DNA of 64,000 bases from the NCBI RefSeq assembly GCF_023656565.1, contig NZ_JAMOKG010000003.1, positions 62,001 through 126,000 on the forward strand. Direction: 5' to 3'. Below are positions 54,250 to 63,343 of this stretch, piece after piece. The notes below the pieces were generated by a model. That model made no database searches. It worked only from the letters and a program-made list of their open reading frames with translations, and had not been told where the DNA came from. A program made the translations under genes and the position numbers. The stretch comes from Flavobacterium tyrosinilyticum. GTDB lineage: Bacteria > Bacteroidota > Bacteroidia > Flavobacteriales > Flavobacteriaceae. How positions within the stretch are numbered: the stretch's first letter is position 1; each line of letters starts with the position of its first letter.

Positions 54250-55818
54250 TTACTCCGAAATCACTCGCTCCAATTTATCAGAAACCGCAATTTCTTTTCC
54301 GTTTTTAAAGATTCTAAAACCTTTACCTTTTTTATATTTTTCTCCAGTTTTATCCCAAAGAATGGTGATAATATTTCCGTGATATAAAACATTGTCTAAA
54401 CAAAACCAATCCCATTTTTCTTGTGGAATCAAAGGATTTACTTCAATCTTTTCATCTGCTCTCGGACGTAAACCAACTAATCCTGTAATTACTAAATCAT
54501 TAAAAGTCGAATGATTGTAATAACGGCTTCTTTCTCTGTCGCCCATTAACCAATAACCTGTTGTCTCGTCTAAATATTCACCAAGATAAGGTTTCCCTCT
54601 GTAATATTGCGATTGAACATATAATTCCATTTGCTTGAAATAATCAGGTTTGGCTACAAAATTCTGATTATAATTATTCAAAACATTCGCCAAAGCCGTT
54701 AACGTCTGCGAACTTGCAAATGGCCAAATAGCGCCGTCCCATTCGCAGGTTCCTGTTCCGTGCGTTCTAAAACGCGGACTTCTTCTTTCTGCCGTTGTCA
54801 AACCAAACGGAGCCGAAAATCCTTTTTCATCCTTAATTTGCTCCCAAGCTTTTTCAAAACCTTTTCCTTTTTCAGGAAGGTTAAAATACCACGGAATAAA
54901 TCCGATCGCTTCTCTAACTTGCGCTAATGTATCTTTTTCTGTGAAAGTTTCAAAGAACTCACTTTTCTTATTCCACAATTTCGTTTCTACTAATTGTTGT
55001 AAAATGTCAGCTTTAGCTTTGAATTTGTTTTCTGTTTCCTTATCACCTTTCAATTCAGCCATTTTAGAAATTGCTATAGCATTCCCGTACATATAACTGT
55101 TAATTGTTGGTCTTGCATTTTGCACTTTTCTTCCTCCGCTTAAGGATTCTTCCATTCCATCTTTTACATCGTGCTGCCAAAACAAACCATCTTTACGCTG
55201 ACGGTCTTTTTCCCAAACTGCATAATCCGTAACCATATCTGGGTATAAATCCAATAGGAATTTTTCATCCTTATTTACTAAATAACGATTGTACAAAGCA
55301 TCAGCTGTCCAACTGCTGAATTTATACAATTTATTCATCGGTTTTCCATCATTACCTCGATACCAAAGTTTCACATCCTGCTCAATATATTTAGGATCGT
55401 GAACCCATCTGAATTCGTTGATATGATGTCCCAAAGCACAACTGATCATATTGTATTTATCGGCATACGAACGATCTACCAAAAACTCTGTAATCGCAAA
55501 TCCTTGTGGTGTATTTTTGATATGTTTTCTAACGCTCCACCATCTGAAATAATATATTTCCTCAAAATTCTGCTGTGGACATTCAAACAACGGAATATTC
55601 TTTTCCATCCAAGTCCAAGCACTGTCATTCGGAATAGCAAATTTTAAGTTTTCATCTTCCATCGTGTTGAAATAATCCACATAATGTTTGAAGTTTTCTG
55701 CTTTTAAAATAACCGATTTTCCTTTTTGAGAATAGTCTGCAGTCGATTTGCAACCGCTGTTTATACAAGCGATTAGTATTGAAAGTGCTATTATGTTATG
55801 TTTGAAATGTTGTAACAT
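54250..55818 (-). CDS. (alpha/alpha)6-barrel glycosidase-like lipoprotein
   Basis: A 522-residue lipoprotein (CINSGCKSTADY). The sequence resembles the trehalase/MGH1-like six-hairpin group: YFRWWSVRKHIKNTPQGFAITEF, ALGHHINEFRWVHDPKYIEQDVKLW, DYAVWEKDRQRKDGLFWQHDVKDGMEESLSGG, TCEWDGAIWPFASSQTLTAL and NHSTFNDLVITGLVGLRPRADEKIEVNPL. The last segment is common in plant-glycan loci. Candidate acidic residues are in HDVKDGMEE and CEWDGAIWPF. The substrate is unknown. It lies 171 bp upstream of the first GH78 gene. Confidence 0.75.
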   Translation of the reverse strand: MLQHFKHNIIALSILIACINSGCKSTADYSQKGKSVILKAENFKHYVDYFNTMEDENLKFAIPNDSAWTWMEKNIPLFECPQQNFEEIYYFRWWSVRKHIKNTPQGFAITEFLVDRSYADKYNMISCALGHHINEFRWVHDPKYIEQDVKLWYRGNDGKPMNKLYKFSSWTADALYNRYLVNKDEKFLLDLYPDMVTDYAVWEKDRQRKDGLFWQHDVKDGMEESLSGGRKVQNARPTINSYMYGNAIAISKMAELKGDKETENKFKAKADILQQLVETKLWNKKSEFFETFTEKDTLAQVREAIGFIPWYFNLPEKGKGFEKAWEQIKDEKGFSAPFGLTTAERRSPRFRTHGTGTCEWDGAIWPFASSQTLTALANVLNNYNQNFVAKPDYFKQMELYVQSQYYRGKPYLGEYLDETTGYWLMGDRERSRYYNHSTFNDLVITGLVGLRPRADEKIEVNPLIPQEKWDWFCLDNVLYHGNIITILWDKTGEKYKKGKGFRIFKNGKEIAVSDKLERVISE

Positions 55819-55849
55819 ATTCTAATTATTATTTTAAAACTAATTCTTT

Positions 55850-56127
55850 GGGCGTGTCCCTCCGGGTCGTGCTGTCCGTTCCCGCTTTTTTTTATTCGGC
55901 TGAAAAAGCCTCACAAAAAAGAGCTCCACTTCCATCACTCACGCAAGAGATCTTTACGTTTTCTCACCCCTGCAAGGTTTCCAAAACCTTGTAGGTCTTT
56001 TTGATTATTCAATTTTCCGCATTTTTGTCATTTCGACGTAAGGAGAAATCACACTAGATTTTCCAAATAATTAAGCTTTTCTTTGTCGAGTTTCGTGTGT
56101 GATTTCTCGTTCCTCGAAATGACAAAC
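55850..56127. repeat. Chain of three different dispersed repeats
   Basis: From left: a GC-rich segment (GGGCGTGTCCCTCCGGGTCG at 55850 onward) that looks like a common Flavobacterium repeat, a palindromic arm CCTGCAAGG...CCTTGTAGG (55969-55996) related to the 46.0-kb inverted repeat, and a TGTCATTTCGA-type element (56025-56127) that ends TCGTTCCTCGAAATGACAAA. No gene is seen in the 360-bp gap. Confidence 0.65.
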
Positions 56128-56134
56128 TGTACGT

Positions 56135-56167
56135 AAACCCGACAGGTTTTAAAAACTTGTCGGGTTT
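56135..56167 (-). terminator. Terminator-like hairpin after the GH95 gene
   Basis: A 16-bp stem with one G-U pair (AAACCCGACAGGTTTT and AAACTTGTCGGGTTT) lies 12 bp after the GH95 stop codon. There is no long T run on the minus strand. Confidence 0.6.
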
Positions 56168-56178
56168 AATTCGTTATA

Positions 56179-58629
56179 TTAATTCCCCGAAAAAATATAA
56201 GTCTGCCCCGCTTTCATATTCACATCGTAAATAGTATAATTTGGCAATTGTACTTTAGGCAATTTTGCTTCATTAGAAATAATCGGTTTCTTCACTTCTA
56301 CATCATAAAACAACGGATTCTGATTCTTTCCTTTTGCTTTTTTAAGCAAAGAGCCTTTCAACGTATTTTCTACTTTTAATCTACAGTTTCCTCCAATTTT
56401 TGAATAGATTTTTAACTCCGAAACTTTATTATTTTTCCACGTCATATCAATTACAAATCCGCCTCTGGCAACCAATCCTTTTACACTTCCATCTTTCCAA
56501 ACCGTTGGTAAAGCAGGTAATAAATGAATCGCATCTTCTTGACTCTGCATCAACATTTCGGCAAAACCGGCTGTGCATCCAAAGTTACCATCAATTTGAA
56601 AAGGCTGATGCGCATCTAGCATATTCGGATACGTTCCGCCGCCTTTTCTTTGGTCAGCTGTTACCAAATGCAATTGATCCTGAATCAATTTATAAGCATG
56701 ATTTCCGTCTAATAATCTCGCCCATAAATTCACTTTCCATCCCATTGACCAGCCTGTAGATTCGTCTGTTCTGTAAATTAAAGATTGTTTAGCTGCTTCA
56801 AATAATTCAGGCGTTTTAATTGCCGAAATCTGATTGCTCGGATACAATCCGTACAAATGCGAAACGTGTCTGTGATTGTCTTTCGGATTGTCCCAATCGT
56901 CCTGCCATTCCTGCAACTGATTGTGTTTTCCAATTTTCATTGGAGGCATTTTTGCCAAAGCATCGCTAACTTTTTTCACATAAACAGCATCTGGAGAAAC
57001 CAAAGCCGAAGCTTCAATAACATGCGTAAACAAATCAAAAATCAGCTGATTGTCCATTGTAGTTCCAGAAGCAATTGTCGCTTTTCCTGTTCCGCCCGCG
57101 TGTGTGTTTTCTGGTGAACTTGAAGGAACAACCACTAAATATTTCGTATTTGGATCAATAACCATGAAATCCAAAAAGAAATCGGCCGCACCTTTCATGA
57201 TAGGATAAATTTCTGCTAGGTATTTTTTATCTCCCGTGTATAAATATCTTTCCCATAAATCCTGACAAACCCAAGCACCACCCGTCGGCCACATTCCCGA
57301 AGCAGCTGAATCTACCGGAGCTGTAACACGCCAAATATCAGTATTGTGATGTAAAACCCATCCGTTTGCATTGTACATCATTCTGGCAGTTTCTGCACCA
57401 GTTACAGCTAACTCTTTTGCCATTTGCACAAAAGGTTCGTGCATTTCCTGCAAATTCGTTACTTGTGCAGGCCAGTAATTCATTTCGGCATTGATGTTTG
57501 TGGTGTATTTACTGTCCCAAGGCGGTGTTACCATATCGTTCCAAATTCCTTGCAAATTAGCTGGCTGACCGCCTGGCTGTGAACTTGAAATTAAAAGATA
57601 ACGCCCGAATTGGAAATATAACGAAGCTAACTGCGGATCAAATTGTTTCGAAAAATCTCTGATTCTTTCGTTTGTTGGTTTCTTCACCAAATCATTTGAA
57701 CCTAAATTTAGAGATACTCTATTGAAGAATTTTTGGTAAAAATCAACATGCGCTTTCTTTATTGTTTCAAAATCTTTTACTTCGGCTTTCGCTAAATAGT
57801 CTTTGCTTTTTGCAATTTCATCTCCTGAAATATCCTGATAGTTTTTAAAGTTGGTTGCAATCGAAATGTATAAAGTCACTTCATCAGCCTTATTGATGCT
57901 TAAAACGCCGTTGCTGGCATCGATTTCTCCGCCTTTGTTTTTAGCCGTTAATCGACCTTGAAATTTTACTTTTCCTTTTACACCTTCAAAGTTAGTTCCA
58001 ACTCCCGAAAGGACAATCTGGTTTCCTTCTGTCGAAGTGACTGTTTTATCGATCGGACTGTTCATGAAAACATTACAAGTAATCTGTCCTGGCTGACTTG
58101 CAGAAAGTTTCACTACAATTACCTGATCTGAAAATGCAGTTAGAATTTCTCGTGTAAATTCTACGCCGTTTACTTTGTATTTTACTTTCGCAGTAGCGTT
58201 GCTGATGTCTAAATCACGGTAATAATCGGTATATTTTTGATGTCCTGCGAAGGAAATATAAACGCTTCCAAAAGTCTGATACGGCATTCCGTCATTCGTC
58301 TGCGACATAATATCCTGCGTAGCCAAATCCTGCGCTTCATCAAATTTTCCGTCAAAAATTAACTGACGAACAATCGGAAGTGCTTTAATTGATTTTGAAT
58401 GTGCATTGCTGTTTGGAGAACCTGCCCAAATCGTTTCTTCGTTCAATTGTAAACGTTCTACCACTGGATCACCAAAGACCATGGCACCCAAACGTCCGTT
58501 ACCCAAAGGCAAAGCTTCGTTCCAGATTGCTGCTGGTTTATCGTACCATAATTTCAGATCACTTTGAGCTGTTGCTGTCAAGGAAAAAATTCCAAGACAT
58601 ATTGCCGTTATTTTAATTTTTAACTTCAT
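56179..58629 (-). CDS. GH95 enzyme (alpha-L-fucosidase or alpha-L-galactosidase)
   Basis: The open frame starts at 58659, but I chose the Met at 58629 ([22 protein letters not shown]), which begins a standard signal peptide; 816 residues result. GH95 motifs: [29 protein letters not shown] at the start, [13 protein letters not shown] with the two catalytic-site Asn, [11 protein letters not shown] with the probable acid, [17 protein letters not shown] and [17 protein letters not shown]. The residue two before the first Asn is Thr376. In the best-known alpha-1,2-fucosidase this is His, and Thr has been linked to alpha-L-galactosidase action. Both sugars occur in pectic side chains. Confidence 0.9.
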   Translation of the reverse strand: MKLKIKITAICLGIFSLTATAQSDLKLWYDKPAAIWNEALPLGNGRLGAMVFGDPVVERLQLNEETIWAGSPNSNAHSKSIKALPIVRQLIFDGKFDEAQDLATQDIMSQTNDGMPYQTFGSVYISFAGHQKYTDYYRDLDISNATAKVKYKVNGVEFTREILTAFSDQVIVVKLSASQPGQITCNVFMNSPIDKTVTSTEGNQIVLSGVGTNFEGVKGKVKFQGRLTAKNKGGEIDASNGVLSINKADEVTLYISIATNFKNYQDISGDEIAKSKDYLAKAEVKDFETIKKAHVDFYQKFFNRVSLNLGSNDLVKKPTNERIRDFSKQFDPQLASLYFQFGRYLLISSSQPGGQPANLQGIWNDMVTPPWDSKYTTNINAEMNYWPAQVTNLQEMHEPFVQMAKELAVTGAETARMMYNANGWVLHHNTDIWRVTAPVDSAASGMWPTGGAWVCQDLWERYLYTGDKKYLAEIYPIMKGAADFFLDFMVIDPNTKYLVVVPSSSPENTHAGGTGKATIASGTTMDNQLIFDLFTHVIEASALVSPDAVYVKKVSDALAKMPPMKIGKHNQLQEWQDDWDNPKDNHRHVSHLYGLYPSNQISAIKTPELFEAAKQSLIYRTDESTGWSMGWKVNLWARLLDGNHAYKLIQDQLHLVTADQRKGGGTYPNMLDAHQPFQIDGNFGCTAGFAEMLMQSQEDAIHLLPALPTVWKDGSVKGLVARGGFVIDMTWKNNKVSELKIYSKIGGNCRLKVENTLKGSLLKKAKGKNQNPLFYDVEVKKPIISNEAKLPKVQLPNYTIYDVNMKAGQTYIFSGN

Positions 58630-58644
58630 AGTATATATTTTTTT

Positions 58645-58809
58645 TAGCCACGAATTCACGAATTTACTCTAACTATTCTTTGCGCTTTATTTCTCTAATT
58701 TTATCGAAAAAGTTAATCCAATTAATTTTAAAGTAAAAATTGCGTATCGTTTATAAAAAATAAATTCGTGAATTGCTTCGCCTGTTCGCTATCGCTCGGG
58801 TCGTGGCTA
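58645..58809. repeat. Hairpin repeat, TAGCCACGAATTC type, interrupted by a 27-bp module
   Basis: The left arm (TAGCCACGAATTCACGAATT, 58645 onward) has an exact partner at the right, but that partner is split: TAAATTCGTGAATT ends at 58774 and CGTGGCTA resumes at 58802. The 27 bases between (58775-58801) match the module at 27438-27464 with one change. The right end contains the stop codon of the esterase gene. Confidence 0.8.
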
Positions 58810-60225
58810 TTTCTTAACCTCGTAAACTTTCAGATTTTTTTCTCCGAACATTTCATATAATTTGTTGATATCTTTCAGTGCGTTTTTTGGCAGATTTTCA
58901 GCTTTGTTTCCAAAAACATATAATTTCTCATAAGGTTCAATTACACAAGTCGATTCGTCTATTTCGCCTTTTTCATTCTTCACTTTATTCAAATCAAGAT
59001 TTAAATATTTCGCCATAAACGGATACAAAGCCATACGTTTCGAGATTCCGAAATCATGTCCTTCTTTTGCAAAATGAGCATTTTCGACTAAATCTTTCTT
59101 TCCGTACAATTCATACGTTCTTTGAATAAAAGGAAATTCTAATTCCGGAACTGCCAATGTCCAGTCTTTTCCGTCAGAAACAATCAATTGTGGTTTTGGT
59201 GCCATCATCGCAGAGATTTCGGCATTGTTTGTTCCGTTTCCACAAAGATGAATTCCACGACCACTTTCGCATGGACAACCACCTGAGAAATGAGACGAAA
59301 CCATTACAACTGGAGCTGAAACTTTTACTCGATCGTCAATTGCGGCTAAAAACATCGTATGCGAACCTCCGCCGGAACCTCCAGTAACGCCAACTCGTGA
59401 CATATCTGCATTTTTTACCGTTGCCAAATAATCCAAAAAACGAATTCCAGTTAAAACCTGAACCGTAGATGCGATGCTATTTCTATGTGTTTCTTCTGGA
59501 AATTGTAGTAACGATTCTCCCCAAGCAAATAAATCATAACCCACTACAATTGCTCCCATTTTCGCCATCATAGCACAACGGTACTGCTCGTCTTTTCTGT
59601 ATCTTCCGTCGCCAAAATGTCCGTCTGGTGTTAAGATAACAGCTGCTTTTTTATTTAGCGGATAAGGTTTGTAAATCGATCCTGTTGCATAAACTCCAGG
59701 CAGAATTTCCAAAGCAATATTTTCTACACTGTAGTCTTTATAAATTCTCTTTGGAGTTAAAAGTGGTTTAGATTTCGGCGTAGGGGGCGCCTTATCCAAA
59801 CCAAATGATTCAATCATACAAGCTTTTAACTCCTTTTTGCGTTTTTCCCATTCCTCTTTAGTAGAATAAAGGCTTTCTAAGTAAAACAAACGTTCTTTTC
59901 CTTTATCTACCGAAACTTTATGGTTTTCATACTTGCGTATGATGTAGGTTCCATCAGGTTGTTTGAAATACATTAATTCAAACGGTGCTAGAATATTAGT
60001 CAGCGAAAGCGGCAGATTTCCAGGTTCAATTCTCCAATCGGCATAGTCTAATTCTTTTCCTTTTAATAAACCTCTGTCATCGTTGATCGTAACATTAAAA
60101 AGAGTTTCTATTTTTTTCAATGTTTCTGATACTGGTTTTCTAAAATTAGTATCAGAAGTGCTTTGCGCATTGGCAAATGTCAAAGCAAAAATGGAAACTA
60201 AGAAGATGTATTTTATTTTTTTCAT
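58807..60225 (-). CDS. Secreted alpha/beta-hydrolase esterase with N-terminal STN domain
   Basis: A 472-residue protein with a signal peptide (MKKIKYIFLVSIFALTFANAQ). Residues about 28-95 resemble an STN (secretin/TonB short N-terminal) domain: VSETLKKIETLFNVTINDD, LLKGKELDYADWRIEPGNLPLSLTNIL, ELMYFKQPDGTYIIRK. The rest is an acetylxylan-esterase-like hydrolase with nucleophile Ser284 in TGGSGGGSH, an acid in SDGKDWT and His390 in KEGHDFG. A Cys-rich loop (GGCPCESGRGIHLCGNG) sits near the active site. It probably removes acetyl or methyl esters from a plant polysaccharide. The STN fusion is unusual for an enzyme. The TAG stop lies inside a repeat arm. Confidence 0.82.
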   Translation of the reverse strand: MKKIKYIFLVSIFALTFANAQSTSDTNFRKPVSETLKKIETLFNVTINDDRGLLKGKELDYADWRIEPGNLPLSLTNILAPFELMYFKQPDGTYIIRKYENHKVSVDKGKERLFYLESLYSTKEEWEKRKKELKACMIESFGLDKAPPTPKSKPLLTPKRIYKDYSVENIALEILPGVYATGSIYKPYPLNKKAAVILTPDGHFGDGRYRKDEQYRCAMMAKMGAIVVGYDLFAWGESLLQFPEETHRNSIASTVQVLTGIRFLDYLATVKNADMSRVGVTGGSGGGSHTMFLAAIDDRVKVSAPVVMVSSHFSGGCPCESGRGIHLCGNGTNNAEISAMMAPKPQLIVSDGKDWTLAVPELEFPFIQRTYELYGKKDLVENAHFAKEGHDFGISKRMALYPFMAKYLNLDLNKVKNEKGEIDESTCVIEPYEKLYVFGNKAENLPKNALKDINKLYEMFGEKNLKVYEVKK

Positions 60226-60246
60226 TTTAATATTGTTGTGTTTTTG

Positions 60247-60373
60247 GTACGCTGATAAAACGGATTCGCTATCGCGAAAACGCTGATTTAAACGGATTTT
60301 TTATTTGTTTTACTTAAAAAAAATCCGTGCAAATCCGCGTCTTTACGAAGTAAATCCGTCTCATCCGCGTTCC
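60247..60373. repeat. Hairpin repeat, CGCTGATAAAACGGATT type
   Basis: The left arm GTACGCTGATAAAACGGATT and the right arm ATCCGTCTCATCCGCGTTCC are inverted relatives, with inner arms AAACGGATTTTTT and AAAAAAATCCGTG. Each arm has a short extra insert: CGCTATCGCGAA near 60267 and CTTTACGAAGTAAA near 60341. Related to the 5.4-5.65-kb element. Confidence 0.65.
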
Positions 60374-60374
60374 T

Positions 60375-63179
60375 TTATTTTGTGCATTCAATTGTATAAA
60401 TTCCAGATCCTAACTCTAAAAAAGGCTTTTGGGCTTTTTCATCAAAACCTGCCCTAACCTTTTTATTGTCAATTTTTATTTCTGAATTTTTAGCAACTGG
60501 TAATTTTACTGTCGCTGTTGTATTCACCGGAATTTGAACCGTCAAAATAAATTTGCCATCTTTCTTTTCCCAAGAAGAAGCAATTTTTCCGTAAACCGAT
60601 TGATAGTCCGCTTTCGCGAAAGTCATATCGCCAACCACTTCCGGCTGAATAAAGAAATGTTTAAATCCTGGTTTTTCAGGATCAGACATAATTCCTGCCA
60701 AACTTTGGTAAAACCATTCTTCGATTTGCCCTAACATAAAGTGATTCCACGAATTTCCTTTTCTCGGATCCCATTGCTCCGTTAAAGTGGTCAAGCCAAA
60801 TTTAATCTGAAAACCATAACCCGGAGCATCGTAATGATTGTGCATTCTGTACATCGTTTCGTTTTCGCCATTTCTTGCCAAAGTCTGGAATAAATAACGA
60901 TTTCCGACATCTCCCGTTGTTAAACAATCTCCTTTTTCTTTGATATCTGCTAGTAAATTTTGCATTACAGCTTCTTTATACTGCGGTTCTACAATATCCA
61001 TAAAGATCGGAACGGCATTGCTAAATTGGCTGTTTGTTCCGTACTGTTTGGTTTCCTTGTTGAAAAATTCGTTGTTGAAAGCTGTTTTAATATCAGAAGC
61101 CAAATCATTATATTTCTCAAAATCTTCCGTTTTTCCTAATAATTTTGATGCTTTTGCTACTAAATAAGCTCCATAATAATAGTGCGAAGTCGCAGAAAGC
61201 GCAATCGGACTATTTTTAGAATATCCTGCTGGATGCGTTCCGTAATCGTACCAATCGCCTAATCCGTGTGAAACGATATGGTTTGTTGCTTTCGTTCCTA
61301 AATAATCCACGTAATTCTTCATTACAGGAAAATATTTCTCAAGTAATGAAGCATCTCCGTAATATTCATAATACATCCAAGGCAGAATCACGCCTGTAAC
61401 ACCCCATTCTGGCGAATCAGTAAAGTCGCCTCCAAAAATGACATATTCGGGAACTATTGTCGGAATTAAACCATTTTCTCTTTGTGAATCAGAAATATTC
61501 TGCATCGTTGCAGGAAGGAAAGTTTGCAAGTTATAATTGAACATTAATCCCGGCCCATTCAACTGAATTTCTTCGAGCCATCCTAACTTTTCACGTTGCG
61601 GACAATCGGTAAAAACACTTTGGAAATTACTTTTGATCGAGTTATTGATTAGTTCGTGTGTTTTATTGAAAATCTCATTTGAACAGGCAAAACTTCCAGC
61701 TTCTCCAGCCGAATTGTAAATGAAATTCGATTTTAAATCAACCAAAGTTGGAAGTTCCTTGTTCTTATCTTCTTTATAATTAATATTTTCAATCTGAACA
61801 TATTGATAACCGTAGAAACTGAATTTTGGTGTCCATTCTTCTGTTCCATCTCCTTTTAAAGTATAATCATAATAATAAGGTTTTCCAGATCTTCCCTGCG
61901 CAATTGTACCTTCTTCATTTAAACCTTCAGCAACCCAAACACGAATGGTCTGTCCTCTTTTTCCTTTTACTTTGATGGTTGGAAATCCTGAAAGATTTTG
62001 TCCCATATCAAAAACATAGAAATTCGGTTTTAACTCTTTTACGGTTTTAACTTCGTATTGTTTCTGAATTGTAACTGGCGGAGCAGTCTGCGGTCTTAAA
62101 ACTCCTTTTGGCGCTTCTTGAACCACAACTTTTTTCCAATCTCTATCTTTGAAACCTTTTCTGTTCCAACCTTTTTGTTCTAGATTGGCATTGTAATCTT
62201 CTCCTCCAAAAATACTATTGTACGTAATCGGACTTTTGCTGTATTTCCAAGTTCTATCTGACTTTATAATTTCTTCTGAACCATCATTATACTTGATTTT
62301 CATCTTAAAGAATAAAGTCGGCGGACCAAAACTCACGAAGAATTTCGTATATCGTTCTGCCAATGTATTGTACATTCCGTTTCCTAACAAAACAGCAATT
62401 ATGTTATCGCCTTTTTGAAATTCTTTTGCGCTTAATTCGTAAACATTGTAATTAACCGTTTTATCATAATCTGTCCACAAAGGCGCAAATTGGCTGTTAC
62501 CCACTTTATTACCGTTGATAGTCAATTCGTAATGTCCTAATCCTGAAATGTAAACTATAGCTTCTTTGACTGCTTTTTCAACTTCAAAAGGCTTACGCAA
62601 CATAATACTTCTTCGTGCCAAGGAATCGGAAGCGTTGATAAACGAGTTCTTTTTTTCTCTGTTGAAAGTGGCTGTGTGATAATTTCTTCCTTCTGGTAAA
62701 TGACTGTCAGCTTTGGTAATTGCACCAATCCAAGTCGGATTTAAATCGGATTCTAATGGAGCGGTTCTGAATGAAGCTGTTCTACTCCATTTTGAAACTT
62801 TCCCTGACTGATTCCACACTTTTACTTTCCAGAAATATTTGGTTTCGCTTTTTAATGGTTTTCCGTTATAAACGATATGAAGGTTTTTATCGGTATTAAC
62901 TCTTCCGCTGTTCCAAATATCTCCGTCGTCATTGTTCAATTTTTCTTCTGATGAAGCTACTAAAATCAAATAAGCAACTTGCGATGCATCGGATTCTTTT
63001 GAAACCAACTGCCAGCTCAATCTCGGCTGATTTTCAACAACTGCTAATGGATTTTCGGCCATTTCTGTTGTTAGGCGTACAGGCAGAATTTGTCCATTTG
63101 AAATGAAAAAGAAAAAAACAAAAATGAAGGTTAATATGGATTTTGAAATATTCACTTTATAAATTTTTAATTTAACCAT
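60375..63179 (-). CDS. GH78 alpha-L-rhamnosidase (second copy)
   Basis: A 934-residue secreted enzyme. The only Met available for a signal peptide (MVKLKIYKVNISKSILTFIF...ISNGQ) has its ATG inside the end of a repeat element. GH78 landmarks are NQPRLSWQLVSKESDASQVAYLILVASS, ISGLGHYELTINGNKVGNSQFAP, FDMGQNLSGFPTIKVKG, the catalytic-site TDCPQREKLGWLEEIQL, LPWMYYEYYGD and TLTEQWDPRKGNSWNHFMLG. The EKLGWLEE form differs from the NERQPWLGD form of the other copy, suggesting a separate subgroup and linkage. It acts on terminal alpha-L-rhamnose. Confidence 0.93.
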   Translation of the reverse strand: MVKLKIYKVNISKSILTFIFVFFFFISNGQILPVRLTTEMAENPLAVVENQPRLSWQLVSKESDASQVAYLILVASSEEKLNNDDGDIWNSGRVNTDKNLHIVYNGKPLKSETKYFWKVKVWNQSGKVSKWSRTASFRTAPLESDLNPTWIGAITKADSHLPEGRNYHTATFNREKKNSFINASDSLARRSIMLRKPFEVEKAVKEAIVYISGLGHYELTINGNKVGNSQFAPLWTDYDKTVNYNVYELSAKEFQKGDNIIAVLLGNGMYNTLAERYTKFFVSFGPPTLFFKMKIKYNDGSEEIIKSDRTWKYSKSPITYNSIFGGEDYNANLEQKGWNRKGFKDRDWKKVVVQEAPKGVLRPQTAPPVTIQKQYEVKTVKELKPNFYVFDMGQNLSGFPTIKVKGKRGQTIRVWVAEGLNEEGTIAQGRSGKPYYYDYTLKGDGTEEWTPKFSFYGYQYVQIENINYKEDKNKELPTLVDLKSNFIYNSAGEAGSFACSNEIFNKTHELINNSIKSNFQSVFTDCPQREKLGWLEEIQLNGPGLMFNYNLQTFLPATMQNISDSQRENGLIPTIVPEYVIFGGDFTDSPEWGVTGVILPWMYYEYYGDASLLEKYFPVMKNYVDYLGTKATNHIVSHGLGDWYDYGTHPAGYSKNSPIALSATSHYYYGAYLVAKASKLLGKTEDFEKYNDLASDIKTAFNNEFFNKETKQYGTNSQFSNAVPIFMDIVEPQYKEAVMQNLLADIKEKGDCLTTGDVGNRYLFQTLARNGENETMYRMHNHYDAPGYGFQIKFGLTTLTEQWDPRKGNSWNHFMLGQIEEWFYQSLAGIMSDPEKPGFKHFFIQPEVVGDMTFAKADYQSVYGKIASSWEKKDGKFILTVQIPVNTTATVKLPVAKNSEIKIDNKKVRAGFDEKAQKPFLELGSGIYTIECTK

Positions 63180-63336
63180 TAAGATATTAAGTAAATTAAG
63201 CTCATCATGTCGAAAATCTAAGCCTTAAATTTAGTTCATTAAGTCTTCCTTTACTTAATCTTTCGGTGTGAAAACTTTATGACCTCAAATAAGTCAAACT
63301 AAACATTCAGCTTAATTTACTTAATCTCTTAATGGT
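63174..63336. repeat. Hairpin repeat, ACCATTAAG type (second copy)
   Basis: Begins AACCATTAAGATATTAAG and ends TTAATCTCTTAATGGT, with a less conserved inner part. The left end contains the start codon of the GH78 gene (CAT at 63177-63179). First copy at 49891-50029. Confidence 0.7.
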
Positions 63337-63343
63337 AAAATAA

